A stretch of 64,000 nt of DNA from NCBI GenBank assembly GCA_023375785.1, contig SZWC01000031.1, forward strand, positions 742,415 through 806,414, written 5' to 3'. The notes beneath the pieces are model-generated. The model was not told the origin of the DNA. It worked only from the letters and a program-made list of their open reading frames with translations, and did no database searches. Within the stretch, counting starts at the first letter, position 1. Every line of letters starts with the position of its first letter. Position numbers and translations under genes: made by a program. Source of the stretch: Penium margaritaceum (lineage: Eukaryota > Streptophyta > Zygnematophyceae > Desmidiales > Peniaceae). This document shows, piece after piece, positions 1 to 11,535 of this stretch.

Positions 1-3000
1 TTGGAGGAGAAGATGATGCCATTGAAAATGCATGGTAGAGAAGGGATAGAGGTGTAGTTGGACAGGGCAAAGGAGCTGGCGAAGCAGCTGAAAGCGGCCA
101 ACAACCCTGTGGAAGACACACGATTTATCCTCCCTTTGCTCAAGGGACTCCCAACGAGCTATGACGCGGTGCGAGAGACTCTAGAGTACCAGCCCACTCT
201 CGACCTGGACTTCATCTACACGTACCTGATATAGGTAGAACTGGGTCGCTATGTAGGAATGCGCAATGGCCGCGGCAGCAGCAATGAAGCAGCTTCCATG
301 GCCATGGGCTCATGCAACTTGCAGCAGAACACTATGGGCAACAGAGAGGTACTACGAGGAAGAGTGATTCAAGTTTAAGAGGGACAAGAAGGAGCAACAG
401 CAGCAGCAAAAGCAGCAATCTCCATAGCTGCTGTAGCAGCACTCATAGCAGCGTTAGAAACAGCAGCACTAGTAGGAGTAGAACCAGATCGGCGTGCACC
501 ATTGGCAATATGAATATGACTAAGGAAGTACGTGACCGCCTCTTGATGGCGAAGTTTGACATGTCGTAGAAGAGAAGGCGGATCTGGCGTGGTACATGGA
601 CTGAGGGTGTACCAAGAGCCTGACATACCACAAAGAGTGGTTTACGCAGCTGCTCTCCATCTCCCTCCCGTCCAATTGCTTTGGGTAATGATCAAGTGGT
701 GTATGCTGAAGGGAAAGGGATTGTGGAGATGATGTTGGAGACCTCGCAAGGCATTGAAATGGGAGTGTTCCATTGCGTGCTGTATGTACCTGATGCTGCG
801 TTCAACCTTCTCTCATTCTCCTCTCTCACCAACACATTACTACGAGTTGTCGTTGACGACGACTATGGCTACATCCTCGACAAGGAAACAGGAGAGGAGT
901 TGGCCAGGTCGGTGAACGAAGGCGACATATAGCGCCTGTTGGGGACGACCAAGATCTCGCGCGAGCATAGTCTCGCAGCAATGGTACAGGCCACAGATGG
1001 CGAAATCTGGCATGCGCGCTACAGCCACAACGGCATGTGCGCCTTGAAGCAACTTCAAATAAAGCACATGGTGCGTAACTCGCCCACCATCTCTATTATT
1101 GAGCAGCTGATGTGCATCAGAGTTTGAAGCGGAAGCACGATCGCGAGGCGTTATTTGGAGCAGGAGGACGCGAAGGAGGTGCTGGAGCTGGTCCACACAG
1201 ACTTATGTTGCCCGATGTAGACCTACAGCTTTGGAGGCTCTAGTTGTTTTCTCACCTTCATTGATGATTTCAGCCGTTACACTGTTGTGTACTTCCTTTC
1301 CTCCAATGACCAGTGCTTTGACAGGTTCAAGGAGTTCAAGGCCATGGTAGAGAACCAGACAGGCAAGAAAATCAAGGTGCTGCGGAGCGACCGCGGTGGA
1401 AAGTACCTGAGCAAGGTGTTCCAGGACCACCTCGCAGCAGTAGACATCAAGGCGCAGCATACCGCGCCATACTCGCCGCAGCAAAACGGTCTACCACAAC
1501 GCGCCAACTACACCATCGTTGAATTAGCGCGCTCCATGCTGCACGCGGCTCGACTCACCTATGACTTTAGGGTCGAAGGAATGACCACTACGATGTACAT
1601 CAACAACCGCAGTCCAACCAAGGCCTTGGAATAGATGACGCCGTACAAGGCGTGGTTTGGCAAGAAGCTGATCGTAAGTGATCTTCACGCGTTTGGCAGC
1701 TTAGCAAACATGCACGTACCCAAGGAGAAGCGGCATAATTAGGATGCGAAGAGCGCACGCGTGCTGATGATCGGCTAGGACGTGGTAAGCGAGGCATATT
1801 GTCTGTGCAAGAGGGATACTAGCCACGTCATCATCTCCAAGGATGTCGTTTTCAACAAAATCAACATCATCGGCACCAACATCATCTGCAAAGAGGCAGT
1901 AGAACCAGCTGCTAATGAAGCAGTGGGAGCAGACATTCTCCCTGACCCCGCCTCTCTTGAATCTTCCTCTACTGTGACATTGGAAGAACCGCTCTATTCT
2001 CCCATGTCTAATGCACCAGATACAGCGGCCTCATCGGCAGAAGCAGAGGAAGAAGATACACCACCATCAGCAGGAGTTGTGCCAGCAGCACCGTGCCAGC
2101 CGCCTGCTAACGCTCTAGCACCAGGGTGCGCTACAAGCCTGGTGAGCGCGGGTATTTCCGGATGCTCCAGAAACCAGACTAGATGAACGTCGCAGGTGTA
2201 GCAGACTCTGATGAGCCGATGTCGTACAAGGAGGCCATGGCGGCACCAGATGTAGCAGATTGGGAGCAAGCTCAACGGGAGGAGATACAGTCGCAGCTCC
2301 ACAACGGTACGTGGGAGCTGATTGAACGTCCACCTGGATGCAAGGTAATCAAGTGCAAGTGGGTGTTCAAGAAGAAGAGGGGCATAGATGGCTACCTCGA
2401 AAAGTACAAAGGTGTGGCTTGTCGCCAAGGGCTACTCGCAACGGGAAGGCATCGACTACACAGAAATGTTTGCTCCTGTTGCAAAGTTTGCTTCTGTGCG
2501 GACACTCCTTTCTTATGCAACAACTATAGACTTTGAGATCCACCACATGGACGTCAAGACGGCGTTCCTGAACGGTGACCTGGAGGAGGAGATTTAAATG
2601 GAACAGCCAAAGGGGTTCGTCATGGATGGCCAGGAGCACCTGGTTTGCAAGCTGCAGAAGTCGCTATACGACCTCAAGCAAGCGTCGCATGCTTGGAACC
2701 TGAAGTTGAATGCGGCGTTGCAGTGCATGGAGTTCGAGCGCAGCGAGTGTGACTACAGCGTATATCGCTGGCAGCATGAACATGAGGTCCTTATCATCAT
2801 CGTATATGTGGATGACATGCTCCTCCTTTCCAACAGTATGTCTGCACTACAGGAGTTCAAGGAAGCCATGCAGGAGCACTTCCAGATGTCTCATCTCGGG
2901 GAGGCATCATACTTCCTTGGTATCGAGATCACGCTTGACTGCAATTCACGCTCTCTCTCACTGCAACAGAGCCGCTACATCAAGGATGTCTTGCAATGGT

Positions 3001-3652
3001 TCGGCATGGCTGAGGCAAAACCCATCGACACGAAGCAGGAGACGCGTAGTACCTTGTGAGCTTCAATGGAGAAGCGGATGCAGCTGAGCGGCAGAAGTAC
3101 CAGAGCGCCATTGGCAGCCTCATGTACCTGATGGTGGCAACCAGGCCGGATCCCGCACAGGCTGTTAGCGCTGTGAGCCAGCACATGGCCAATCCCGGAC
3201 CTGAGCACTTGAAGGCAGTGAAGAGGATCTTCCGCTACCTTGCTATAACCATCAACATCGGCATCACCTACAATGGCAACGACAACAGCATCATCGGCTA
3301 CACGGACGGAGATTGGGCTTCAAACCCTGAGGACAGCAAGTCAATCTCTGGACATGTGTTCCTCATGAATGGTGGGGCTGTCAGCTGGTGCACCAAGCGG
3401 CAGGTGGTCCTGTCCACCTCATGCACGGAAGCTGAGTACGTCTCTCTTAGCTTTGGAGTCAAGGAAGCAATTTGGTTTCAGCGTCTCATAGGGGAGATGA
3501 GAAGGAGTACAGCAGTTCAAGTTCCTGTGCACGTCGACAACCAAAGTGCAATCACACTCGCCAAGAATCCTGAGCACCATGCACGCACCATGTACGCACC
3601 AAGCACATTGACATCGCATATCACTTCATCAGGCACATGGTGCCTGATGAAA
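1..3652 (+). pseudogene. Family A copia body, gag to RNase H (A-0)
   Basis: Fossil Ty1/copia coding region that enters from the left edge of the window. In order it shows gag (about 1-660, with a CAG-rich Gln tract near 390-480), a protease and GAG-pre-integrase block (about 660-1130), an integrase core (about 1130-1800), an acidic linker (1800-2180), reverse transcriptase (about 2180-3060, with a YVDDM block near 2805) and RNase H (about 3060-3650). The order gag-PR-INT-RT-RH is diagnostic of Ty1/copia. The copy is broken by many interruptions. Its own 5' LTR lies outside the window, and its right end abuts opposite-strand leader sequence. Confidence 0.93.
3625..3651. repeat. Perfect 12-bp-arm palindrome at an orientation switch
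   Basis: TTCATCAGGCAC and its exact complement are separated by ATG. Other family A copies have only the left arm here. The palindrome sits where plus-strand RNase H sequence gives way to minus-strand leader sequence. Confidence 0.85.
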
Positions 3653-3771
3653 TGAACTTGAAGATTGAGTGGTCAATCCTCAAATCTGGTGAAGATTTCT
3701 CCCCAACTCGTCACTCTCAAAGTGACGGCTTGTGCTCGCTGAATGTGGCAGAACTTGGCTGTGATACCTAG
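3653..3771 (-). other. Family A leader fragment with primer-binding site
   Basis: A short stretch of the family A untranslated leader on the minus strand, next to the LTR at 3772. It matches the leaders at 31970-32092 and 34390-34505. The primer-binding site directly beside the LTR is a degenerate match to the 3' end of initiator tRNA-Met. Confidence 0.75.
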
Positions 3772-4779
3772 TGTTGGAACTGGAGGAGAGAGGGAGTCTT
3801 GGAGCAGCGAGCATGTGGGACTGGAAGGGCATCACTTGTGCTGAAGAATGGTTGTTAAATCACTCAAAATGATGGAGTACATAAAGAGCTAGAGCTTGGG
3901 CAAGTCAGCCCTCTCACAAGCCACACCACTTAGCCATGGAGGCTAATGCTCACACACTAGAGTCCATAATCTCACACAAGGGAGGAAATCAGCCTAGCAA
4001 TCAGGCTGACCACTCACACACGACCTAGAGAGCTAGAAAATGCTCTCATGGCACACTCCTAGTGGTCACATAACCCACAATCCCATGGAGAATCGCCATG
4101 TGTCCATGGCTAGCACACAAGGATCTNTTAAATCACTCAAAATGATGGAGTACATAAAGAGCTAGAGCTTGGGCAAGTCAGCCCTCTCACAAGCCACACC
4201 ACTTAGCCATGGAGGCTAATGCTCACACACAAGAGTCCATAATCTCACAGAAGGGAGGAAATCAGCCTAGCAATCAGGCTGACCACTCACACACGACCTA
4301 GAGAGCTAGAAAATGCTCTCATGGCACACTCCTAGTGGTCTCATAACCCACAACCCCATGGAGAATTGCCATGTGTCCATGGCTAGCACACAAGGATCTC
4401 ACCTCACCTTAAAAGTAAGGAGTACCTTTTTCCTAGTCAACACAATCTGACAAGGCAACCCAAGAGTCTAGGATCTTTTTGGATATTTCTCCCATCAGGT
4501 CTTGACCCTGGACCTCTTGCTTTTTTCCTTTCTCAGGCTAAGGCATGGACCCATCACCCATGGACACCCGGATATCGGCCGTTGATGACCCCGAAAACTT
4601 TGAAAATTCATATCTCTCAATCCGACCGTTGGATCAGCCTCAAACTTGGACTGTAGATATTTTCTCACGTGATCTTTCTAATTGTGAAGTCAGATTAACA
4701 ATCTGAGCAGTTTTCTTGTACTTTCCTGGAACTTGCTCCTATGAACCTGAAACTGAGCGAGATGCCTCCTTTTCTAACA
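3772..4779 (-). repeat. Family A LTR containing an assembly gap
   Basis: Minus-strand LTR that reads TGTTGGAACTGGAGG at its left edge on the plus strand and ends close to CAACA. It is longer than the usual 735 bp or so only because a 272-bp block is present twice around the single N at 4127. Confidence 0.88.
3855..4399. other. Single-N assembly gap flanked by duplicated 272-bp ends
   Basis: Bases 3855-4126 and 4128-4399 are the same 272-bp LTR block, with about five differences by eye. The N is at 4127. This looks like two contig ends placed side by side without merging, not a biological tandem duplication. Confidence 0.8.
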
Positions 4780-4956
4780 TTTCCTAGTCAGCACACTTTG
4801 ACAAGGCAATCCAAGAATCTAGGACATTTTTGGATATTTCTTCCATCAGGTCTTGACCCTAGAATCCTTGCCTTTTTCTTTTCTTAGTCTAAGGCATGGA
4901 GCCATCGCCTATGGTCACCCGGATATCGGCGGTCGATGACCCCGAAAACTTTGAAA
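4780..4956 (-). repeat. Partial family A LTR
   Basis: A second piece of family A LTR in the same orientation directly follows the full one. It covers only the middle of the LTR and stops at the telomere-like patch. Confidence 0.8.
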
Positions 4957-4978
4957 GCGGTCCTAAACCCTAAACCGC
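4957..4978. repeat. Interstitial telomere-like patch
   Basis: CCTAAACCCTAAACC at 4962-4976 is two units of the plant telomere repeat. It is bracketed by GCGGT and its complement ACCGC. It lies exactly between an LTR fragment and an inverted RT fragment, and neither parent sequence contains it. Confidence 0.8.
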
Positions 4979-5387
4979 TACAAAACATCTTTTATGTAGA
5001 GGCTCTGCTGCACTGAGGGAGAACGTGATTTGCGGTCACGCGTGATCTGGATACCGAGGAAGTATGATGCCTCCCCGAGATCAGACATCTGGAAGCGCTC
5101 CTGCATGGCCTCCTTGAACTCATATAGTACAGACATGATGTTTGAAAGGAGGAGCATGTCATCCATATACACGATGATGATGAGCACCTCATGACCAGGC
5201 TGCCAGCAATAGACGCTGTAGTCACACTCACTGCCCTCAAACCCCATGCACTGTAACGCCGCATCCAACTTCTGGTTCCAAGCACGCGACGCTTGCTTGA
5301 GGCCGTATAGCGAGTTCTGCAACATGCAAACCAGGTCTCCTGGCCATCCATGACGAACCCCTCCAGGTGCTCCATGTAAATGTCGGT
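4979..5387 (-). pseudogene. Inverted family A reverse transcriptase fragment
   Basis: Minus-strand RT segment of family A. It runs from the block that usually reads MEQPEGF to the block IKDVL and includes a YMDDM-type catalytic motif near 5155-5175. It lies opposite in orientation to the RNase H piece on its right. Confidence 0.85.
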
Positions 5388-6043
5388 AGCCTCATGTACC
5401 TGATGGTTGCAACCACGCCAGACCTTGCACAGGCATTCAGTACTCTGAGCCTGTACATGGCGAACCTCGGACCTGAGCACTGAAAGGCAGTGAGGCGGAT
5501 CGTCCGGTACCTTGCTGGAACCATCAACATCGGCATCACTTACAACGGCAACGAGAACAACATCGGCTATACAGATGCAGATTGGGCTTCAAACCCTGAG
5601 GACCGCAAGTCCATCTCTCGACATGTTTTCCTCATGAATGGTAGGGCCATCAGTTGGTATAGCAAGCCGTAGGTGGTCATGGCAACCTCAAGCACGGAAG
5701 CTGAGTATGTTTCTCTCAAGTTTGGAGCCAAGGAAGCAGTTTGTTTCACTGTCTCATGGCGAAGATGAATGGGAATACAACAGTTCCAGTTCCTATGCAC
5801 GTCGCCAACCAAAGCGCAATCGCACTCCCCAAGAATCCTGAGCACCATGCACACACCAAGCACATTGACATAGATATCAATTCATCAGGCAGATGGTGCA
5901 AGAGGGTGCTATCAAGCTGGAGTTTACTCCAACCAGCAAGGAAGTTGTCGATTTCTACACCAAGCGAGTGACCTGTGAGAAGCAGCAATTCTGCATGAAG
6001 GCATGTGGACTCAGCCCACTTTGACTACGGCAAAGAGGGAGAT
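5388..6043 (+). pseudogene. Family A RT end and RNase H fragment
   Basis: Plus-strand segment matching the RT-to-RNase H end of family A, with blocks resembling YTDADWASNPEDRKS and AEYVSL. It runs through the pol end and a short purine-rich tract into the LTR at 6044. It is a broken fossil. Confidence 0.87.
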
Positions 6044-6776
6044 TATTGGGAAATGAGCCATCCGGCTCAGTTTCAGGTCCACAGCAGCAAACTCCAGGAA
6101 AGTACCCCATGCCTGCTCCGATTGTCAATCCAATTTCACCATTCAAAAGATCAGGTGGCAAAATGTCTATGGTCCAAATTTAAGGCTGATCCAACGGTCG
6201 GATTGGGAGATATAAATTTTCAAAGTTTCCAGGATCATCGACCACCAATATGTGGGTAATCATGGTCGATGCATCCATGCCTTAGCTTGAGAAAAAAAGC
6301 AAGAGGATAGGGTCAAGACCTGATGGGAGAAATATCGAAAAAGGTCCTAGACTCTTGGGTTGCTTAGTGAGAGTGTACTGACTAGGAAAATGATACCTCT
6401 GTTTACTTTTTAAGTGAGGTGACATCCTTGTGTGCTAGCCATGGACACATGGCGATTCTCAATGAGATTGTGGGTTATGTGACCACTAGGAGTGTACCAT
6501 GAGAGCAATTTCTAGCTCTCTAGGTCGTTTGAGAGTGATCAGCCTGATTCCTAGGCTGATTTCCTTCCTTGTATGAGATTATGGCCCCGAGTGTGTGAGC
6601 CCTAGCCTCCATGACTAAGTAGTGTGGCTTGTGAGAGGGCTGACTTGCCTAAGTTCTAGCTCTATATGTACTCCATCATTTTGAGTGATTCAATGTCCAA
6701 AATTGAGTACGAGTGATCTCCTTCCAGTCCCACATGTTTGCTACTCCAAGGTTCCTTTTCTCTTATAGATCCAACA
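6044..6776 (+). repeat. Family A LTR (733 bp)
   Basis: Plus-strand 3' LTR directly after the polypurine tract of the RNase H fragment. Its right edge is GATCCAACA. It matches the LTR at 30255-30992 along its whole length. Confidence 0.9.
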
Positions 6777-6810
6777 CCCTATAACTAGTCAGTGTGGGCT
6801 TAGAACCCTT
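6777..6810 (-). other. Family B leader and primer-site remnant
   Basis: A short piece of minus-strand family B leader, with a degenerate form of the half-tRNA primer site (CAGTGTGGGC visible on the plus strand), next to the LTR at 6811. Confidence 0.6.
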
Positions 6811-7578
6811 TCTGAACCTGCCCAAGGTGACGGTCTAGAAAACGGGTACCGTCGCAATGGTTCCCGCCATCCGCTTTTGACATTGGAACCAAGAGGAGAT
6901 TTCACCTCAGAGCCAAGGTTCCTCACTGAGGAATTCATAAGAATGACTTCCTTGCACTGTGTGTTTGTTCAAGGTCACTTTCGCGCGAGGAACTAACTTC
7001 TAGGGCTTAGACCAACCAATGCTTATTGAGTATCCACCTCCACTGGACAAGTGTGTTAGGATTCTCAACGGTAAGAACTGTACTCAATGCCAGGCAACTG
7101 AGAGGTTCTCAAAGTCGTAGAGCCACTCTCTAGCCTAGGCTTGCAATGGCTCCTTGGATGAGCCACTTTGAGGGCTATCTGGATTGCATTATTCCCCTAC
7201 CTATATGGTACTCCTTTTGATTGCCAAGTGGCGCCATCCACCTTGAAGGACCTTGGAATTTTTTAAGATATCTCTTAGAACCATCCTCTCTCCCTTTTGG
7301 TCACAAAGAAAATAAATCACTAGGCTGGGATTTGACACAGTGACCTCTCGCTCCAAAGACGAACTTTGGAATGTCTAAGCCACAAGGAGTTGTCCTAGCT
7401 AGTGTTTATTGGCTATATTATTCAGTTTAGACCAAGGGGACTTGCTCTCAAGGAGCAGTGCATGCCTTGTCTATCTGGACCAGACTCAAGGGACATAATC
7501 CAAGGGAGCATTACATGCCTAGTCCATCATGTGCCTGTCTACATGTTAGCTATGGACAAGGAGCATATCGGGTCAACA
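6811..7578 (-). repeat. Family B LTR
   Basis: Minus-strand family B LTR of about 768 bp. It shows the typical inner blocks on the plus strand: GACGGTCTAGAAAACGGG near the left edge, the tRNA-like block near 7325-7385, and GGTCAACA at the right edge. Confidence 0.88.
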
Positions 7579-8163
7579 GAAAGGATTCAAAGCATCCTGG
7601 GAAGTACCATAACTATGACAAGCCTGGGCATTGGGCACGGGAGTGCAGGACTCTAAACAAGGAAGACAAAATCATGGTGGTGGAAATGAGGACACAAGAA
7701 AGGAGGAGTTGACGAACATGATGGCTGAGAGCGTGCTGGCAACCAACGAAGCGACACTGCTCAAGCGTGGAGCCTATGGGCTCTTCTCTGGCATGAACCA
7801 CGACTCTTCAAGGGAGAAGAATGGGTTCGTTTCCATTGGGGACAATGAACGTCGCTTTAGGTGTGCTAACGGCAGCCTTGTCCATGCGTAAGGCGAAGGC
7901 GATAAGTTGTTTAGCATCAACGTAAACGGTGTTGAAAGAGACTTGAAGCTGGAAAACGTCATCTACATACCATCTTTTGCGACAAACCTCTTGTTCGTAT
8001 GCAAAATCACAGAACTACAACAGGACGGTTGTCTTCAATGAGGAGACGTCCATCATTGTCAAGAAATAGGACATGAAGATCTCCTATCTGAAGGAGCTGT
8101 GTGAGCCATGCCTCCAAGGCAAGGAAAAGAGAAAGCCCTTTGAGCGTAATGGGTAACGTTCAG
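7579..8163 (+). pseudogene. Family B gag-protease fragment (B0)
   Basis: Plus-strand fossil. It starts near the CCHC zinc knuckle of gag (near 7600-7650) and continues through the protease region, with a block resembling GFVSIGDNERRFRCANGS, to a short GAG-pre-integrase piece. It is interrupted and bounded by LTRs on both sides. Confidence 0.82.
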
Positions 8164-8737
8164 AGGCTTAGACGTTCCACAGTTAGTCTCTGGAGCGAGA
8201 GTTCAGTGGGTCAAATCCCAACCCGGTGACTAATATTCTTTGTGATCAAAATGGGCACAAGAAGGTTCTAAGCAACATCTTAGAGCATTCCAAGGTCCTT
8301 CCTGGTGGCTGGTACCACTTGGCGGTCACACGGTGCGCCATGTAGGCAAGGGAGATGACGCAATCCAGATTCCTCCCAGAGTGGCTCACAAGGAGCCACT
8401 ATGCACCTAGGCTCCAAGCAGGCTCTAGGACTATAAGAACCTGTCAGTTGCCTGTCATTGAGGACAGTTCTTACGTTTGAGACTCCTCACAGAGTTGTCT
8501 ACCAGAGGCAGACACTGAAGAATTATTGGTTGGTCTAAGGCCCACGAGTATGCTCCTCACCAGAAAATGACCAGGTCCTAAGGACACAGTGCAAGGAAGT
8601 GATACCTATGAACTGCTCAGTGAAGAACCTTGGTTGTGAGGGTGATATGATCTCTTCATTGCAATACAAAGAGCGATTGTCGGGGAACAATTGTGTCGGA
8701 ACCAGTTTTCTAGACCGTCGCCTCAAGCAGGTTGACA
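8164..8737 (+). repeat. Family B 5' LTR of B1 (partial)
   Basis: Plus-strand partial LTR. It begins in the tRNA-like block and ends in GTTGACA, directly followed by a clean half-tRNA primer site. Confidence 0.85.
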
Positions 8738-8739
8738 AA

Positions 8740-8753
8740 GGGTTATGGGCCCA
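8740..8753 (+). promoter_or_regulatory. Primer-binding site, half-tRNA-iMet type (B1)
   Basis: GGGTTATGGGCCCA lies two bases after the LTR. Its complement TGGGCCCATAACCC is the anticodon stem-loop of eukaryotic initiator tRNA-Met. This is the priming mode of Drosophila copia, which uses a cleaved 5' half of the tRNA. Confidence 0.85.
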
Positions 8754-10336
8754 TACTGACAAGTTGTCAGGCACGCTTCCGCGCACTTTGTTGCTCTCTC
8801 TGTCTTGCAGCGCACATCAGCTCCATCAGATCCATCTGGTCCATCTGCTCCATCAGCTCCAACAACGGGTGTTAGCACTTAGGAAACAAGGGCCAATGAT
8901 AAGCTCTGTCCTTGGAGGTACGACCCTTAGACCCTAACAAGGATAAGCTCTCTCCTTGGAGGCATGACCATGGGTTCGCTAGTGTGCGTTCTTCTTTGTT
9001 TGCAGGTGATCAACGGCTAAGGGGTAAGCGTCGGATCAGTAACTTCTAAACCGGTAGCAAACAACAGCCTACATCAGCCTACATCAGCCTCAACGAAGTA
9101 GAGAAGGAGAGAAGCAGAGAAGTAGTATGACGACACGCGAGACGCTCACTCTCGAGTAGGTCAATGGTGCGATGTCCAAGTTCATACGGTTTGGTTTTCC
9201 CTTGTGGAGATGACGATTTGAGATTGTCATGAGGATGCACGGCTACTTGAAGATGTTCCTTGGAGAAGAGGTTGAACCTCCAAAAACTGATCATGGATAT
9301 GAAGTATGGAGTGTCAAAAATGACATGGTACTTGAGATTCTTGTGACATCAGTGTATGAGTCACAACATGTCCACCTCCAAGGTATCACACATGCATCGA
9401 AGGCTTATGAGAAGCTTGCACGTGTACACCAATCAACGGCTCTCGCAAATTGCCTCTTCATCCTTCAAGATCTGAATTCAATGAGGGTGAACAAGGGAAA
9501 GTCAATTCAAGACTTCGTGTTGTAGTTTGGGGGACTAATACAGCAAGTGACATAAATAAACTGGGAAATCGAGACCAACATGCAGACAATGATCCTCTTT
9601 GTGGTGCTACCTGAAAGCTAGGATCCTCTGATCACCGTCTTTGGCGGTAGGAAGGAGAAGGATTTGACGTATGAGGCGGTGTCCGAGTACGTGCGTTATG
9701 AGGCCATGGGTCGTAGCGGTAGTGAGACTAATATTTCAGCCTATGTTGCACAGTACGGTGGTCGTGGCAACAATTCCTCTTCTGGTTAGAGCAGCAACGA
9801 TAGCGGCGGGGGTGGAGGAAAAGGCAATGGTGGCGGTGGAAAGAGTTCAAAGCGTCTTGGGAAGTGCCATAACTGTGGCAAGCCCGGGCATTGGGTATGG
9901 ATGTGCAGGGCTTCCAAGAAGGAAGATGGAGATCGTGGTCGTAGATATGAGGGCAAAGGAAAGCGTAAAAAGGAGTTGAGAAACATGATGGCTGGGAGTG
10001 TGCGAGCAACCAAGGGAGCGGAACTACTCAAGCGTGGAGCCTATGGGCTCGACTCTGGCAGGAACCACCGCTCCTCAAGGGAGAAAGATGGGTTCATCTC
10101 CATTAAAGATACTGAACGTCGCTTCAGGTGTGCCAATGACAGCCTTGTCCATGCGCAAAGCGAGGGAGATAAGTTGATCAACATCAACGTGAACGGTCCT
10201 GAAAAAGACTTAAAGTTGGAGAACATCGTCTACATGCCGTATTTTGTGACAAACCTCTTGTTAGTGTCCAAAATCATGCACCACGACATGACGGTCGTCT
10301 TCACGGAGGAGGAAGCCACGATTGTCGAGAACAAGG
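8754..10336 (+). pseudogene. Family B1 leader, gag and protease (left part)
   Basis: Leader to about 9126, rich in CTCCATCAG units, then gag from the ATG at 9127. The gag shows a copia_N-like block (FGFPLWRWQFEI in sister copies), a UBN2-type core, Gly/Ser-rich spacers, a CCHC knuckle near 9860-9905 and the protease region. The sequence is cut at 10336 by the B' insertion and resumes at 17079. The B1 copy is broken in several places. Confidence 0.85.
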
Positions 10337-10420
10337 TGTCAACCGGCCTGAGGCAAACGGACTAGAAAACAGGGCCGACACAATAGCACCTGCCGTCCGC
10401 TCCTAGCATTTCAGCTAGGA

Positions 10421-11138
10421 GAAGATATCACCCTCAGGATCACGGTTCCACACTGAGCAGTTCCTAGGCAGTCACTTACTAGCAACTGTGTCCATTTAAC
10501 ACTTGGTCACTTTCGCGCGAGGTGGTAGTCAAAGACTAACTCCTGGGGCTTAGACCAACCAGTGTCTTCTTTATACTGTTCCTTAGTTGGACAACTCTGT
10601 GAGGAGCATCTAAGGCCAGATTGTGTNNNNNNNNNNNNNNNNNNNNNNNNNNNNNNNNNNNNNNNNNNNNNNNNNNNNNNNNNNNNNNNNNNNNNNNNNN
10701 NNNNNNNNNNNNNNNNNNNNNNNNNNNNNNNNNNNNNNNNNNNNNNNNNNNNNNNNNNNNNNNNNNNNNNNNNNNNNNNNNNNNNNNNNNNNNNNNNNNN
10801 NNNNNNNNNNNNNNNNNNNNNNNNNNNNNNNNNNNNNNNNNNNNNNNNNNNNNNNNNNNNNNNNNNNNNNNNNNNNNNNNNNNNNNNNNNNNNNNNNNNN
10901 NNNNNNNNNNNNNNNNNNNNNNNNNNNNNGGGGAAGATATCACCCTCAGGATCACGGTTCCACACTGAGCAGTTCCTAGGCAGTCACTTACTAGCAACTG
11001 TGTCCATTTAACACTTGGTCACTTTCGCGCGAGGTGGTAGTCAAAGACTAACTCCTGGGGCTTAGACCAACCAGTGTCTTCTTTATACTGTTCCTTAGTT
11101 GGACAACTCTGTGAGGAGCATCTAACGCCAGATTGTGC
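10421..11138. other. Assembly gap (303 N) flanked by duplicated ends
   Basis: The roughly 206-bp block ending at 10626 recurs at 10933-11138 after the N run at 10627-10929. The gap therefore probably contains no missing unique sequence; the neighbouring contig ends overlap. Confidence 0.75.
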
Positions 11139-11340
11139 AATTAGAATGAGGAATGAGCCTGGTACATATAGTCCTAGGCCTGGCTTCTAAGGTGTGTGGG
11201 TACTGACACTTCTGGGTGGTCACTCCACACCACCTCACCAGTCCGCCAATTGGCGCATCCACTGACCGCCAAGTGGCGCACTCTCCTCATGCATGGAGAA
11301 ATGTCTAAGAAACTTCCCCTGTGCTAGAAGGTCAAAAACC

Positions 11341-11412
11341 TCCTGCGCACATCAAGGCTCGATCACAGGACCTGTTGTCCCTGAGTCCAACATGCTATCC
11401 GTTGCGCTACAC
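11341..11412 (-). other. tRNA-like module in the B' left LTR
   Basis: Read on the minus strand, TAGCGCAACGG (11399-11409) fits a polymerase III A box, and GATCGAGCC (11356-11364) fits most of a B box. The spacing is tRNA-like. The partner LTR has the same module. Confidence 0.5.
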
Positions 11413-11535
11413 TTCTCGTGTCTCGCTTGGACTTGCACCACAAACAAGGTCTGGGGGACTTACTCCAAGGGAGCAGTGCATGCCCAAATTGTCCGTCAAG
11501 CCATAGCAGTGGCCATGGGGCATAGAAAAACAACA

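Larger units (their letters stand above)
10337..11535 (-). repeat. B' 3' LTR (contains a 303-N gap)
   Basis: It starts TGTCAACCGGCC on the plus strand and ends AAAAACAACA. Its apparent length exceeds the 685 bp of its partner because the N run at 10627-10929 is flanked by a duplicated block of about 206 bp. Confidence 0.9.

Noticed and set aside
3855-4399. A biological tandem duplication within an LTR
   Set aside because: The copies are separated by an N, and the same pattern recurs at every gap, so an assembly cause is more likely.
4957-4978. A chromosome end or true telomere
   Set aside because: Only two repeat units are present and retrotransposon sequence continues on both sides.
10507-11011. 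Long open frames across the N run
   Set aside because: They consist mainly of unknown residues; the frame is open only because N cannot form a stop.
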